The notes: a model not told the origin generated them from the sequence alone. A stretch of 64,000 nucleotides of DNA from Isoetes taiwanensis (GCA_021234155.1 JAJEKV010000047.1:10486946-10550945), one strand, 5' to 3'. Positions 37,501 to 48,620 are shown, counted from the first letter of the stretch. Numbers and translations: made by a program.

Positions 37501-40500
37501 GTCATCGACTCGCCTCACCTAGATGCTTCTCCATCGAAGCTTCTAATCTTCCTTGTTTGATCCCTCGATCACATGGCTTGACATTGTCACGCTCCGCCAT
37601 GCTATGCCGCCTTCTTGTCTTGAGGTACCCCTCCGTGACTTTGATTGTGCTCGCCGGTTTTGATCCTCCCCGTTGCCTCTAGGGAGCTCGTGGAAGAAGT
37701 CGGTTGCTAGCACTTCTCCAGCTTCGGGCCTCGACCTTTGTCTCTCTATGCATGCCCTCTCTAGCAAGTAAAGCTTCATGGCTCTTCTCCCCTTTGGCGA
37801 TGTTGTCGGGATGATGGATCCTTTATATCTGCCTTGGCTTGACCCTTGAGTTGAAGAAGTACCGCCTTTAGATATGCTTTTGTCGTTGAATAGCCCCGCT
37901 ATTATCTTGAACTCTCTTTTTTGGCGAAGGTGCTTTAGTTGCTATCCTTTGTCGTTAAGGTGTCGAATGCTTCTACCTTTGGGCGCTTGACGTGCCACAT
38001 GCTCCAGATATGATCGGCTTCTTCTCTTCTAATTACCGGTAGGAGTACCGACGGCCATCACCTAGTTCTTGAAGGCATATCTCCTCATCGCAGCCTTTCG
38101 TAAGTGCATCTCCATCTAATACACGGTCATAGCGCATCACCCTATATTACCACAAGGTGGAATTATGGTTGTCGAGATGTTGCCTTCTTAGTTGGCTCAT
38201 TGATGTCTGGCGCTCCTTCTTCTATTGTTGAGGCCACTGCGGTCATAAGTTCGTCAAGTGTTGCCGCCGCCACAAGATGTAGTGTTGCGCCCCGACGATG
38301 TCCCAGTGCAGCCACGGCGATCTTGACATGACTAGTATTGTCTCTTATTCTCGACATTGGGTGGACGAAGCCGCCTTCTACTTCGGGGCACTTCCTAAGT
38401 GTTTGGAGTCGAAGGTTTGCTTGGCCTCCGGGTCGCTTTCTCCCTCGTGACTTGCTCTTCCATTTTGATCTTGGGCTATAGTTGTGCTTCCTTGCTTCCT
38501 CTTTTTGGTAGTCGAAGTGAAGGAGCTTCCTGATCTAAGCACTAAATCCAGAAAACATGACTCTAAACTCATGTTTCTCCACACGTATTCTGTGGAGCAC
38601 CCGAGATATACAATAGACATATAATGCATTTACATTGGGATTTTAATTCATCAACTTTTTCAAAACAACTACGAAGATCTACTTAATTGTTTATACTCCT
38701 TTAGGGTTTCCCCTCCTCCTATCGCATTTGACCCTTTGGTTTTGCTGCATCTTCTTTGTTCTGGTTGACTCCAGGATTCCTTGAGATGCTGCTACCATTG
38801 TTGAGCTTCATGTCCGATCCGAAGCTCGTCGCACGCCCGGGCGAAGAGTGTTCGCGATGTGATCCCTTGAGAAAGGTGCTCCTCCTTAATGTGTATATTC
38901 GCCGCGAGGAATCGTAGTGATCGCCAACGCCCCTACATGCGGTGTGTCGTTGCAAGGTTGCCGATGTGCAGTGCCGTTGATCGCTTGAGTAGGATCACCT
39001 TGTTGTTGCAGTTGGGCATTCTTGAATGTCTTCGAAGCTCTGAGATCGTGGTCGGTAGGCAGGCATTGTCATTCCTCCGCAGGTTGAATTTCTGAGTGCG
39101 ACTCCTGTTGCTTGGGCTTTGCTTCATTCCGAGGTGCCTCTCCTGTGCCTAGAAGTGTGGTCATCTCCATTGCCCTTACCATGGCTCCTTCTGGTCGCCT
39201 TTGCGTGATTTGTATCTGCTGGCTAGGTCGTCTCCTCCGTCCTTTGGGTCCTATCCATTCGAAGTCTCGCACTCCTTGGTCGACGATAAAGCCGATCTTC
39301 CTTTGGTTTCTAGGTGTTCCCCGGGTCCGGAATTTTGTTCGAGCAGAATATTCTCCTCCTTGATCTTGTCCCTAATGCTGATATAGGCCTTCGTCGAGAT
39401 GTTCCCCTCGATATCGCTCCTCCTCCCCTCGTGGTCTCCTCGCCGGTGCAAGGGAGCCGAAGCTCATCTTGGTCAGCCTTAGGTGCTTTGTGGTTGCCTA
39501 GCTTGGTCGCCTTTGTTGGCGCTTGTTCGACATTCGCTTGAGCCGGGCTGCAAGTCGAGGTGGTCTTCTCTCCGGTTCTTATACGCCCCGTGTTGCCATG
39601 ACTTCCCCCTCGACGGAAGATTATGCCTTTCCGACCCTAGCTCGTGATGCTAACGCTGCATCGATGTCTAACGTGTTCCTCGCACTGTATTTTGCTGCCT
39701 TGCATTCTTCCATTTGAAACTCGTACGCCGAGTTGGTGAAGGCGCCGAGATCCTCTTCCCCGATGTGAGCTCGTGGACTGGTAGCCGAGAGGTTGACATC
39801 TAGAAAATTTTTGATGCCAAGTTGGTTACCAATTATTCTTCCCATTTGATGAAGATTGATGATAGGCCGGTGGTGTCCTGTTCTACCTGCTTGTCGGTTG
39901 AGGTGTTTGTCGTTGTGCTTCCCTCTCTTGGGTCCGTCTTTTTCGGTCTCCTCCCTTCTCTGTCAGACATCGGCCGGGACCTTGATGTCTTCAAGAAGTT
40001 GCCTCTAGCTCTTCTCGTGGGCTCGCCCCTGCAGACTCAAAGCAACGCCAGATTTCCCAGGAGAGTCTAAGGTCTACTTGAAGGGCTCTCCTACAACATT
40101 CTCGGGCTCTATAAGCAAGCAAGGTGGCTCGAAAGCAAAGATTACCGAGACATATCTATAATCTACAAGTCTATGGATATTAGGACGGTGGTATGGCATG
40201 ACATGAGGATTGTTTTGCAAGACCTCCATGATGTTTGAGGCATACTCTAAGGTCCTAGCAAAGTTGGTTTAGGGGAGTCCAATCTCTACACATGGAGCGG
40301 CTTGGGCAGCTCTAGACTCTAGCTCCTTTCTAGGTACCCCGGCAATAGGGAATGTTAATGTGGCTGCTATATAAGTCAAACTCTATTAGAAGGACAATGC
40401 ATTAGGGTCAAGGTTTATGCCTTTGGCATGAGCAGAGGTGATGTAAATCGGCAGCTGGACTTGGGTTGCTATGTTGAGGTCTAGATGACTATAACAAAGG

Positions 40501-40781
40501 GGTGTTCTTGGGCACTTCTATCTAGGAGTAAGGTATCAGCTTCGGAAATGAGAGCAATACTTAAGAGCTACTAATGGGGTAGGCTTCTATCTACAAACAA
40601 ACTACGCTTTGGAAAAACAATTCAAGGGTTTGGGCAATTTTGGTCAATTTGAGCTAGGGTTTGACATTTCTAGCCTAATTTGAGGTCATAAATGGATTCT
40701 AGGCTATCTAATGGTCCTATTGCAACAATTTTCAGCGATTTGGAGCTCAGAGCTCAAGTTATGGAGGTTCAAAGTTTGGAG

Positions 40782-40837
40782 GTTCATAGTTGCGCCCCGC
40801 TTCAAACTAAAGTTTAGTTCTTTGACCAGGCGAGCTG
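40782..40837 (-). repeat. Foldback module M3
   Basis: It is positionally equivalent to M1 of copy A, but its inner hairpin has changed to AACTAAA-G-TTTAGTT. The right outer flank reads GGCGAGCTGTGAGA. Confidence 0.5.
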
Positions 40838-41081
40838 TGAGATATTGGCTGTAAATTGGGTTAAACGTGTCCAATTTGGGTGATCTAAGGGTCAAATCAT
40901 GCTAGTCTCATCGAAAGTTAGGCAAATGGACCCCTTACTTGGTCAATTTGGAGGTGTTTTGGTCTAGTTTGGACATGGTCTAGGTATGAAATGCTTGAAC
41001 AAGGCTAGGTTACCTAAAAGATGCTATGCAAGAGGTTGAAGGTGACTTTGACAAGTCCCGGTGAAGAAATGGTAGGGAGAG

Positions 41082-41146
41082 GTCTCACCATTATGCCTCG
41101 CTTCAAAACTAACTTTTTGTTTTGGCGACGGTAGCGCGAAATGACA
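41082..41146 (-). repeat. Foldback module M4
   Basis: The left arm GTCTCACCATTATGC is intact and the right arm is degraded (GCGCGAAATGACAT). The inner stem is CAAAAC ... GTTTTG. It has no equivalent in copy A. Confidence 0.45.
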
Positions 41147-41276
41147 TCAGCCTCATTTCGATCAAAGGTGTCTAATTTGGGTAAACTAATGGTGTAAGGG
41201 TGATGGGCTCATCAAATTAGGGCGAATCGACCCCTTATTGGGTCAATTTGGAGCTGTTTTGGTCAAGTTTGGGTTG

Positions 41277-41351
41277 GTCTCACCACTTTTTTGTTTTTAT
41301 GTATTCAAAACTAACTTTTTGTTTTATGACCAAAGTAGCGAAATGTGAGAC
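41277..41351 (-). repeat. Foldback module M5
   Basis: Outer arms GTCTCAC and GTGAGAC are perfect complements over 7 bp. The interior contains CAAAACTAACTTTTTGTTTT and AGTAGCGAAATG. It is positionally equivalent to M2. Confidence 0.55.
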
Positions 41352-41884
41352 ATCACACTTTTGGTCCGAGAGTATCCTATTTTACTAAAATAAAACTACT
41401 ACTTGCTAACTCGTCCCTAATTAAGCAAGATTTGACACATAAACTACTCAAAATTATCATGTATTAACAAAATTATTGATTATTTACAACATATCTATCG
41501 GGATCTCCCTTAATTAAACTAGCTAATTACATGCCTTCCCTCATGAGGGTTACTACCCGTGAATGATGAACAGCAGTCGCTGAGTCTTCAAAATGTTGGA
41601 CCAAACACGCTTCGCTTTGCTTTTTGAGCCTTGGCCTCCCGCCTCGCTCGTCCTCTCCTCTTCTTGTTTCCTTCACCTCCTTGGCCTCTAGGCCGTTTTT
41701 CTTTGTCGAGAAAGTCGAGCTGTCTGCTTTCGCATCATGTCGATCGGAGTCCTGGTGTCTATCGAGATGCTGTCTCTATCTAGCTTAAGGGCCTTGGTTC
41801 TAAATCTAAGGCTTAGCCATTAATATTATCTAACATTATTAAAGCTTAAATCTAATTAAGAATTATAATTCAAACGCAAACGAT

Positions 41885-41964
41885 GCCCGCCCTCAGTGGT
41901 TGGCACGGGGGGGTTTGGGGGTTCAACCCTGTGGGTGGGAGGTTCAATTCTCGCTACCGCGGGA
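41885..41964 (+). other. tRNA-like sequence (SINE head or tRNA relic) in the LARD leader
   Basis: GCCCGC at the 5' side pairs with GCGGG at the 3' side. CTCAGTGGTTGGCACG resembles a D arm/A box, and GGAGGTTCAATTC lies at the expected A-to-B-box distance (about 45 nt). The middle is G-rich with an extra GGGGGTTCAACCC. A promoterless relic, a SINE head, or a tRNA-like element of the retroelement itself are all possible. Confidence 0.4.
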
Positions 41965-42090
41965 ATCCTTTTAAGATGAGGTTCAAAGAGATTGAAAAAC
42001 TAGACTAATCTAGCTAGATCCTAGGCTAAGATTCGAATTACCAAGTTACTTTTTTAAATTCTATAACTTTTCAAAGTTTTTTTAATCAAT

Positions 42091-42158
42091 GTCTCACAAA
42101 TTTGCGCCTCGTCAAAAACTAAAGTTTAGTTATTGAACCAGTAGCGAAACCGTGAGAC
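42091..42158 (-). repeat. Foldback module M6 and neighbouring AACTAAAGTTTAGTT hairpins
   Basis: Arms GTCTCAC and GTGAGAC flank the inner hairpin AACTAAA-G-TTTAGTT. Two further copies of the same inner hairpin follow at about 42265-42280 and 42360, and a shortened AACTAAAGTTTAGTG at about 42307. The module directly precedes GACCACCTTACC, which parallels GACCATCCTATTTGG in the 46-kb array. Confidence 0.6.
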
Positions 42159-42656
42159 CACCTTACCCGCTCATTCTTTTAGTTTTACCCGTTTCATTCT
42201 TTTTAGTTTTATTAAGTTCCAATTCACCTAAAGTTTATCCAATTCACCTAATTTAAGCTTAAACTTTAGTTTTAAAAACTAAAGTTTAGTTATTGAACCA
42301 GCGCCAAACTAAAGTTTAGTGAGACCACCTTACCTAATCGAAGCTTGCCCTCGTTCAAAACTAAAGTTTAGTTTATTGAACTCCAAAATGAGAAAAAAAA
42401 ATTATTCACCTTACCCGCTCATTCTTTTTTTAGTTTTATTAAGTTCCAATTCACCTAATGCTAATATTAAATTCCAATCCACTTAATCGTTACTAGCTTA
42501 GCATAAACTACAAAAATGAGAAAAAAAATTTCCCACTTTCCGAGGTTCGAGGATCCTATCAAGTTAGTACTACCGAGCATGGCCAAGCTTTCCGGTTCGA
42601 GGATCCTATCAAGTTAGTACAAGAGCATGGCATTTGCTCTTGGTCTCCAAGAACAT

Positions 42657-42668
42657 TGCTCGATACCA
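42657..42668 (-). other. Primer binding site (tRNA-Met type) of the complete LARD
   Basis: Minus-strand TGGTATCGAGCA immediately follows the 5' LTR. It closely resembles the plant initiator-tRNA-Met primer site TGGTATCAGAGC, with one base missing. Confidence 0.65.
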
Positions 42669-44278
42669 CCGCGGACGCCCCTCTACTCATATACGGTGCA
42701 CTCACCGTGATACAAACAGGAGTTCATCCCCCATACCAGCTCCATGCTAATATAGGGCTCCTCCACGATCACCGCAACCTTGAAGAGTTCCAAAGGGAAG
42801 AATGAAGGGGTCCTTTACCCTCGCCTCCCTCGTGGCCTACCTAGTCATGGAAGCGTAAACATACATGTCAAAGAGTACATACATCAACATCATATGACCA
42901 CCACGAAGGATGGTCCGCCACATATCCGCGATAGACAAAGGATCAGCACATCACATAGGGAATCCTACCCTGGCTCGGACTCAAAGGGATGATCGACGGC
43001 TTGGGTCTCCGAGTTCATTGCGCATGTAATTCATGGCAATGGATTTGGCCGGCATAAGAACATGGCATAGGGTTGTCCACTCCATCCGCCCTCCCTCCTG
43101 CACACTTTGCGGTAGGCTGAAAAGTGTCGGGACCTGGGATCCCGCCCGGATGCATAGCCAAAAGGGCTACTCCCGGGTCATCATCCCGGTTTCGATGGGG
43201 CGGTAGGGATCACTCCCTCCGAAGATCTACATGCTGACTCAAGGTGACTAGAGGGCCACCGCCTTCTCGACCGAACTCCACCGGAAAGTCATGAACACCA
43301 CTTCACTTAGTCGCAGCCCATGCCTTACCCACACCTGGCTAAGCCATTAGACCTAGTCACAATGATCCCCGGTAGGCCTTACACACCATGAGGGATCTGC
43401 TCAAGAGTCGTAACACCTAACCTCCTTCTAGCCGGCCCCGCCCCTTCACCCACAACCAGTGTGGTTCTTGTACACAAAGCCGAATCTATGGTGTGCTAGA
43501 GAGGCTAATCTAGGAGCATCTACTACCAAGCTTGAAGTCTCTACCCCCTTCCCAATACAAGGAGTTCACAGAGATACATCATCCATATACATCACGTAAG
43601 AACTAAAGAACATAGATCTAATCTATATCATAGAGTTAGGTTCTTTAGTTAGAGTCCGGTATCTACTCATCTAGAGATCTAGATAGTTGCTAAAGGCGAT
43701 TTAATAGGCTAAACCCACTGATACAATGACCGAAAACGGTTTAGACCATTAAATCGACTACATACCCGATCCATGAGTTGCTCCTCCTGACCCCGAGTCT
43801 CACCATCCCACCGAACTGCTCGAATCAAGGGAAACTAATGGTGCCATTCTCTCGACGCCCAGTCCTGGGAGGCCCGTTTTGACTCCTAGAGCAGCCAAAA
43901 CCCTCTAAAACCCTAGGAACGAAAATGGGCAAGTTAGGGTTCTTCTACTTAAATAGGCAAGGGTTGGGGCTTAGGGTTTCCAATTATCCCTTTAGGCATG
44001 TGGGATAATTGGAAATGGGCCCACTTGCCTTTAATGGCTAGGTGGCCAAATGTGCCTACATGGAAATGTGTGCCAAATGTGCCCACATGGAAATGTGTGC
44101 ACCTTAATAAATGTGCATGTGCACATTAATAAGAAGTGCACATACCTAGCAAGATTGCCCCCTAGGGCTACTCACCTGGCTACACGCCTACAAGTACCGC
44201 GTCGCTTGAGTGGCGGTACAGCTGTTGACGAGATGCGATATACGCCCCTGGGACCGTATACCGCTTTGGAACGTCCAC
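42669..44278 (-). repeat. 5' LTR (LTR2), about 1.6 kb
   Basis: It is homologous to LTR1 and LTR3 along its length (for example GTGCACTCACCGTGATACAA at 42697 and 32336, and TTTAATGGCTAGGTGGCCAA at 44031 and 33666). It is followed in minus sense by the PBS, so it is the 5' LTR. Its outermost bases (ACGTGGACGTTCC in minus sense) are slightly altered from TGTGGCGTTC. Confidence 0.7.
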
Positions 44279-45217
44279 GTAACTGTGAGTCACATATTGA
44301 ACAATAACATGCGATCATAAGTTTAGGAAAAATGAAGTCCATAGAAAGGTTACCACAAATAGTGTCAAATAGAAAGGTTGGAAAAATTCCATCGATAGCT
44401 GGACTTTACTAATCGAAAAACTTGCATGACGCATACCTCCTCAATCGCATTTGGGTGATTACGATGTGCCCTTTGTGACGCTTTTGCTTATCGGGTTGTG
44501 GATTCCAAATCCCGCCATAGAAAATCATCCGCAAAATATAGACCCCATTATTCATGAAAATCAGAAATTGCATAAACCAGCTTCTTCCAAACCATTCAAC
44601 AAAACATCACCATAGCCGTTTCCAAAAAGAAACGCATTGAGATGAAAGGTAATCGATATCCTAAGGCATCACGCTCGACCTGGTGGAATGCTCTTGAAAT
44701 ACATGTCGACTCAGTTGGTCCAAAAGTCAGATGCCATCGCCAAACCATCCCATAGCCGAGCTGAAAATTTCTAACAACAAGATGATTTAAGCTTTTATAC
44801 ATGGTCGGGTCATGCATCCAGGCTATATGCGACTCGTATGAAGGAATAGATGACCTCCTCAAGCACTCGCCATGGCGGAAAAAGCAAGAAATCAACAAAC
44901 CCAAAATAAGCAAGATCAGCCCCATCAAAATGTAATGTGCATTGTATTTTCTACGCAGTTTACTCGAGATACATCCTTACCAAGGATTTTGAAGCGGATA
45001 ATCTTTAGTTCGGCTAATGCAAACCCATGAAACTCTTTCGAAGACGGAAGTCTGCATGTTCTGATGCAGAATATGAAAATATCGGCCATACCCCCAATTC
45101 TTGCTAGATTTGTGGAGAGAAACCTCCTTTCCCGGATATGCATGCCGAGATCTTCCTAGCGGATGAAGAAGATCTAGCCGCCTCCTCACACATGAAGAAG
45201 GGCAATCCGAACGCTCG
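44279..45217 (-). mobile_element. Unclassified insert, possibly a LINE fragment
   Basis: Minus-strand frames of 70-110 codons run through the region, and one piece reads GFGIHNPISKSVTKGTS, reminiscent of the block after the catalytic part of plant LINE reverse transcriptases. No YxDD box or endonuclease motif is visible. It separates the complete LARD from the truncated copy with LTR3, and its right edge (45217) is where leader homology starts. Confidence 0.3.
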
Positions 45218-45369
45218 AATGCGTGGGAATTCTTTTAAGATAAGGTTCAAATAGATTGAAAACGTAGGCTAAAATAGATTGCAAACGTAGGCTAATCTAG
45301 CTAATTCTCAGCTTAGAATTTGAATTACCAAGTTACTTCTCTACAATTCGTGACTTTTAAGGCGTTTTG

Positions 45370-46015
45370 CAAGCAATGTTTCACACATTGCTAATCTAGT
45401 TGAACTTTTAAAAGCGTTTTGCAAGTGCTAATCTAGCGTTTTGCAAGCAATGTTTCACACATTGCCAATCTAGCTTTTAAAGCTTTTGCAAGCAATGTTT
45501 CACACATTGCTAATCTAGCGTTTTGCTAATCTAGCGTTTTGCTAATCTAGCGTTTCACACATTGCTAATCTAGCTGAACTTTTTAAAGGCGTTTGCAAGC
45601 AATGTTTCACACATTGCTAATCTAGCGTTTTGCAAGCAATGTTTCACACATTGCTAATCTAGCTAATTCTCAGGCTTTAGAATTCCCAATTACCAAGTTA
45701 CTTCTCTACAATTCGTGGACTTTTAAGGTGCAAGCAATGTTTCACACACATTGCTCGTGCTGAAAATGAGATTTCCATTATCCGTAAGACATTTTAAAGT
45801 TTGCAAGCAATGTCTCACACATTGCTTCCGTGTTGAAAATGAGATTTCCATTATCCGTAGCCATTTTAAAAGCTTTTTGCAAGCAATGTCTCACACATTA
45901 TTGTGCTGAAAAATGAGATTTCCAATGAGATTTCCATTATCCGCAAGCAATGTCTCACACATTGCACCTAGGCCTTTCCATTATCCGCAAGCAATGTCTC
46001 ACACATTGCACCCAG
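45370..46015. repeat. Array of GCAATGT/ACATTGC hairpins
   Basis: Each unit is AAGCAATGT-TTCAC-ACATTGC or the variant with TCTCAC, a perfect 7-8-bp stem with a 5-nt loop. Units are joined by TAATCTAGCGTTTTGC-like linkers in the first half and GAAAATGAGATTTCCATT linkers in the second. Complete or nearly complete copies lie at about 45372, 45446, 45491, 45600, 45635, 45734, 45806, 45882, 45948 and 45991, plus partial ones. Confidence 0.75.
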
Positions 46016-46062
46016 GCCGAAAATGAGATTTCCATTATCTGTCCTGGCACGACGTGTGAGAC
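45996..46062 (-). repeat. Foldback module M8 (best-preserved)
   Basis: Outer arms GTCTCACAC and GTGTGAGAC are perfect 9-bp complements. CCAGG/CCTGG forms a middle stem and AATG/CATT an inner one. Length is 67 nt. It shows that the linker between array hairpins is itself a nested foldback. Confidence 0.7.
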
Positions 46063-46647
46063 CATCCTATTTGGCTTACTAATTTGACGTGGTGAAGCCA
46101 TCCTAATTTGACGGTGAGACCATCCTATTTGGCTTATTATTATCTCATTCCGGCACGACGTGTGAGACCATCCTATTTGGCTTACTAATTTGACGTGTGA
46201 GACCATCCTATTTGGCTTATTAATTTTTATTTTTATGTTCTCATTCATTTTAACTTACTAGCTTAGCATATACTACAAAATGAGAAAAACAATTCCCCAC
46301 ACATTGCCCAGGCTGAAAATGATTTCCATTATCCGTCCCCGCGAGGTGTGAGACCATCCTATTTGGCTTACTAATTTGACGTGTGAGACCATCCTATTTG
46401 GCTTTATTATTATCTGTCCCGGCGCGACGGTGAGACCATCCTATTTGGCTTACTAATTTGACGTGAGACCATCCTATTTGGCTTATTAATTTTTATTTTT
46501 TTATGTTCTCATTCATTTTAATTGTTACTAGCTTAGCATATACTACAAAATGAGAAAACAATTCCCCCATTTTTCGAGGTTTAAGGATCCTATCAAGTCA
46601 AGATTTACCGAGCATGGCTGCTTTTTGCTCTTGGTCTCCAAGAACAT

Positions 46648-46659
46648 TGCTCGATACCA
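46648..46659 (-). other. Primer binding site beside LTR3
   Basis: Minus-strand TGGTATCGAGCA follows LTR3, identical to the site beside LTR2. Confidence 0.6.
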
Positions 46660-48206
46660 CTGCGGACGCCCCTTACTCATATACGGCACTCACCGATACA
46701 AACAGAGTTCATCCCCATACCAGCTCCATGCTAATATAGGGCCCTCCACGATCACCGCAACCTTGAAGAGTTCCAAAGGGAAGAATGAAGGGGTCCTTTA
46801 CCCCGCTCCCCTCGGGGCCTACCTAGCTGCGAAGCGTAATATACATGTCGGGTAGTACATACATCAACATCATAGGACCATCACGGCGGATGGTTCACCA
46901 CATATCCGCATAGACAAAGATCAAGACATCACATAGGGAATCCTACCCAAGGCTCGCACTCAAAGGGATGACCGACGGCTTGGGTCTCCGTGGTCATTGC
47001 GCATGAGGCATAAGAACATGGCTTAGGGTTGTCCACTCCATCCGCCCCTCCCCACACACTTTGCGAGTAGGGTCGGTGTGTTGGGACTGATCAGAGCTCC
47101 ACCGGATGCATAGCCAAAGGGGCTATTCCCGGGTTGCATCTCCCCGGCCCCGATGGGGTGTAGGGATCTCCCTTCATAGATCTACATGCTGACTCAAGGT
47201 GACTAGAGGGCCACCGCCTTATCTCGACTTGAACCCACCGAGAGTGACGATCACCCCACTGGATGCCGAGCCCATGCCTTGCCCACACGCAGCTGGCAAG
47301 CCATTAGACCTAGTCACAATGATCCCCGGGTAGACCTTACACACCGTAGGGATCGCTCAAGAGTCAACACACTAACCTCCTTATAAGCCGGGCCCGCCCC
47401 CTTCACCCACAACCAGGTGTGGCTACTGTGCACAGGCCGAAACTACAGTGTGCTAGAGAGGCTAATCTAGGAGCATCTACTACCAAGCTTGAGGTCTCTA
47501 CCCCCCTTCCCAATACAAGGAGTTCACAGAGATACATCATCCATATACATCACAGAAGAACTAAAGAACTAGATCTAATCTATTTCATAGAGTTAGGTTC
47601 TTTAGTTAGAGTCTGGTATCTAGAGATCTAGAGGGCTGCTATGGGCAATTTAATAGGCTAAACCTACTGATTCAATGACTGGAATATGGTTTAAGCTATT
47701 AAATTGCCTAAATACCTGATCCTTGAGTTGCTCCTCCTGACCTGAGTTCGACCATCCTGCTGAACTGCTCGAATCAAGGGAAACTAATGGTGCAATTCTC
47801 TCAGATAGAGTCTGGGAGGCGGTTTTGGCTCTTGGAGCAGCCAAAACAGAGCTCTAAAACCCTAGGAACGAAAAATGGGCAAGTTAGGGTTTCTCCTCCT
47901 AAATAGACAAGGGTTAGGGCTAGGGTTTCCAATTATCCCTTTAGGCATGTGGGATAATTGGGAATGGGCCCACTTGCCTTTAATGGCTAGGTGGCAAAAT
48001 GTGCCCACATGGAAAGGTGTGCACCTTAATAAATGTGCACATTGGTAAATGTGCACATTAATGACAAATGCACATACCTTGCAAGTTGCCCCCTAGGGGC
48101 TACCCACTGGGTACACGCCACAGACACGCCACGGAGTGGCGGTGTCAAGATGACGGGTAAAGTGCAAGATACGCCCCGGACCGTGATAATCAGGCCGAAC
48201 GCCACA
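46660..48206 (-). repeat. 5' LTR (LTR3) of the truncated LARD copy
   Basis: In minus sense it starts TGTGGCGTTCGGCC and ends ...GGGGCGTCCGCAG directly before the PBS. It is homologous to LTR1 and LTR2, with the same CCCACATGCCTAAAGGG and AACCCTAACTTGCCC segments. No corresponding 3' LTR is identified for this copy. Confidence 0.7.
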
Positions 48207-48239
48207 TTCAAATTTTCAAACTAGCCAACCCGCAAATAA

Positions 48240-48620
48240 TTAATGGTTTAGTACAAGTAGATGATTTTGAATTGGCGCGGTGTTGTTTAACTCTTTCTTC
48301 AAACAGATCACATTGCATGAACATGTGCTCCAAAGTGTGGTGCGGCTCCTTAAACAAGACGTATAGGATATAATGGCATTTCTTTCCGTGGTTTGTAGTA
48401 TTTTAAAAAGCCTTGTAGCTAAGGTTATTGTTATAATGATAGAATATAAGAAGTAAATTGTTACTCCTAGGCAAGCAACGGATTACGATTTCTTTGCCAT
48501 ATGTTTGATATCGCCAAGTTCTAAAACAACCACATTGGCTTGAAGAAAATGCTAGAAACAAAAACATAGATTCATGATACAAGCCTTGGCAAAGAAAATG
48601 ATTATGGGTCATTTATTAAG
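48240..48620 (-). mobile_element. Small LINE relic: zf-RVT-like tail
   Basis: On the minus strand, frames around 48400-48250 read KKCHYILYVLFKEPHHTLEH followed by MFMQCDLFEERV. The spacing C ... E ... H-x-F-x2-C resembles the zinc-binding domain C-terminal to plant LINE reverse transcriptases. It is short, frame-broken and isolated. Confidence 0.35.

Larger units (their letters stand above)
34571..41870 (-). mobile_element. Copy B of the LARD interior
   Basis: It is colinear with 23251-30202 but longer by about 350 bp, mainly from extra foldback-containing sequence at 41000-41350. Minus-strand frames such as GEEDLGAFTNSAYEFQMEEC (39770 region) and STTKKRKQGSTTIAQDQNGR (38500 region) are charged and have parallels in copy A, so a gag-like or structural protein may once have been encoded. 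No catalytic motif is recognised. Confidence 0.6.
32311..44278 (-). mobile_element. Complete LARD-like LTR element (about 12 kb, no pol)
   Basis: In minus-strand sense the order is 5' LTR (44278-42669), PBS, leader with foldback modules, an 8.7-kb interior, PPT and 3' LTR (33917-32311). Sequence to the left of the 3' LTR is unrelated to the PBS side, which fixes the polarity. Despite its size I find no recognisable polymerase, RNase H, integrase or aspartic protease in the interior. A large retrotransposon derivative mobilised in trans is the best fit; an unrecognised gag-like gene is the alternative. I cannot see matching 5-bp target duplications (flanks read about TAGAA and GTAAC). Confidence 0.65.
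45218..46647 (-). mobile_element. Leader of a truncated LARD copy with expanded hairpin arrays
   Basis: From 45218 the sequence follows 41963 onward (GGGAAT-CTTTTAAGAT, AAGGTTCAAA-AGATTGAAAA, AATTACCAAGTTACTT). It then expands into arrays: about eleven copies of GCAATGT-(T/C)TCAC-ACATTGC at 45370-46010, and about eight of GTGAGACCATCCTATTTGGC at 46050-46480. It ends next to the PBS of LTR3. The rest of the interior is missing. Confidence 0.65.

Noticed and set aside
45370-46015. CRISPR-like array of short repeats
   Set aside because: Linkers are themselves repeated, not unique spacers. The repeats are hairpins in a plant retroelement leader and there are no cas genes.
45955-46248. 97-codon minus-strand frame with repeated NRMVSHV
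   Set aside because: It is a by-product of the GTGAGACCATCCTATTTGGC array, not a protein repeat.
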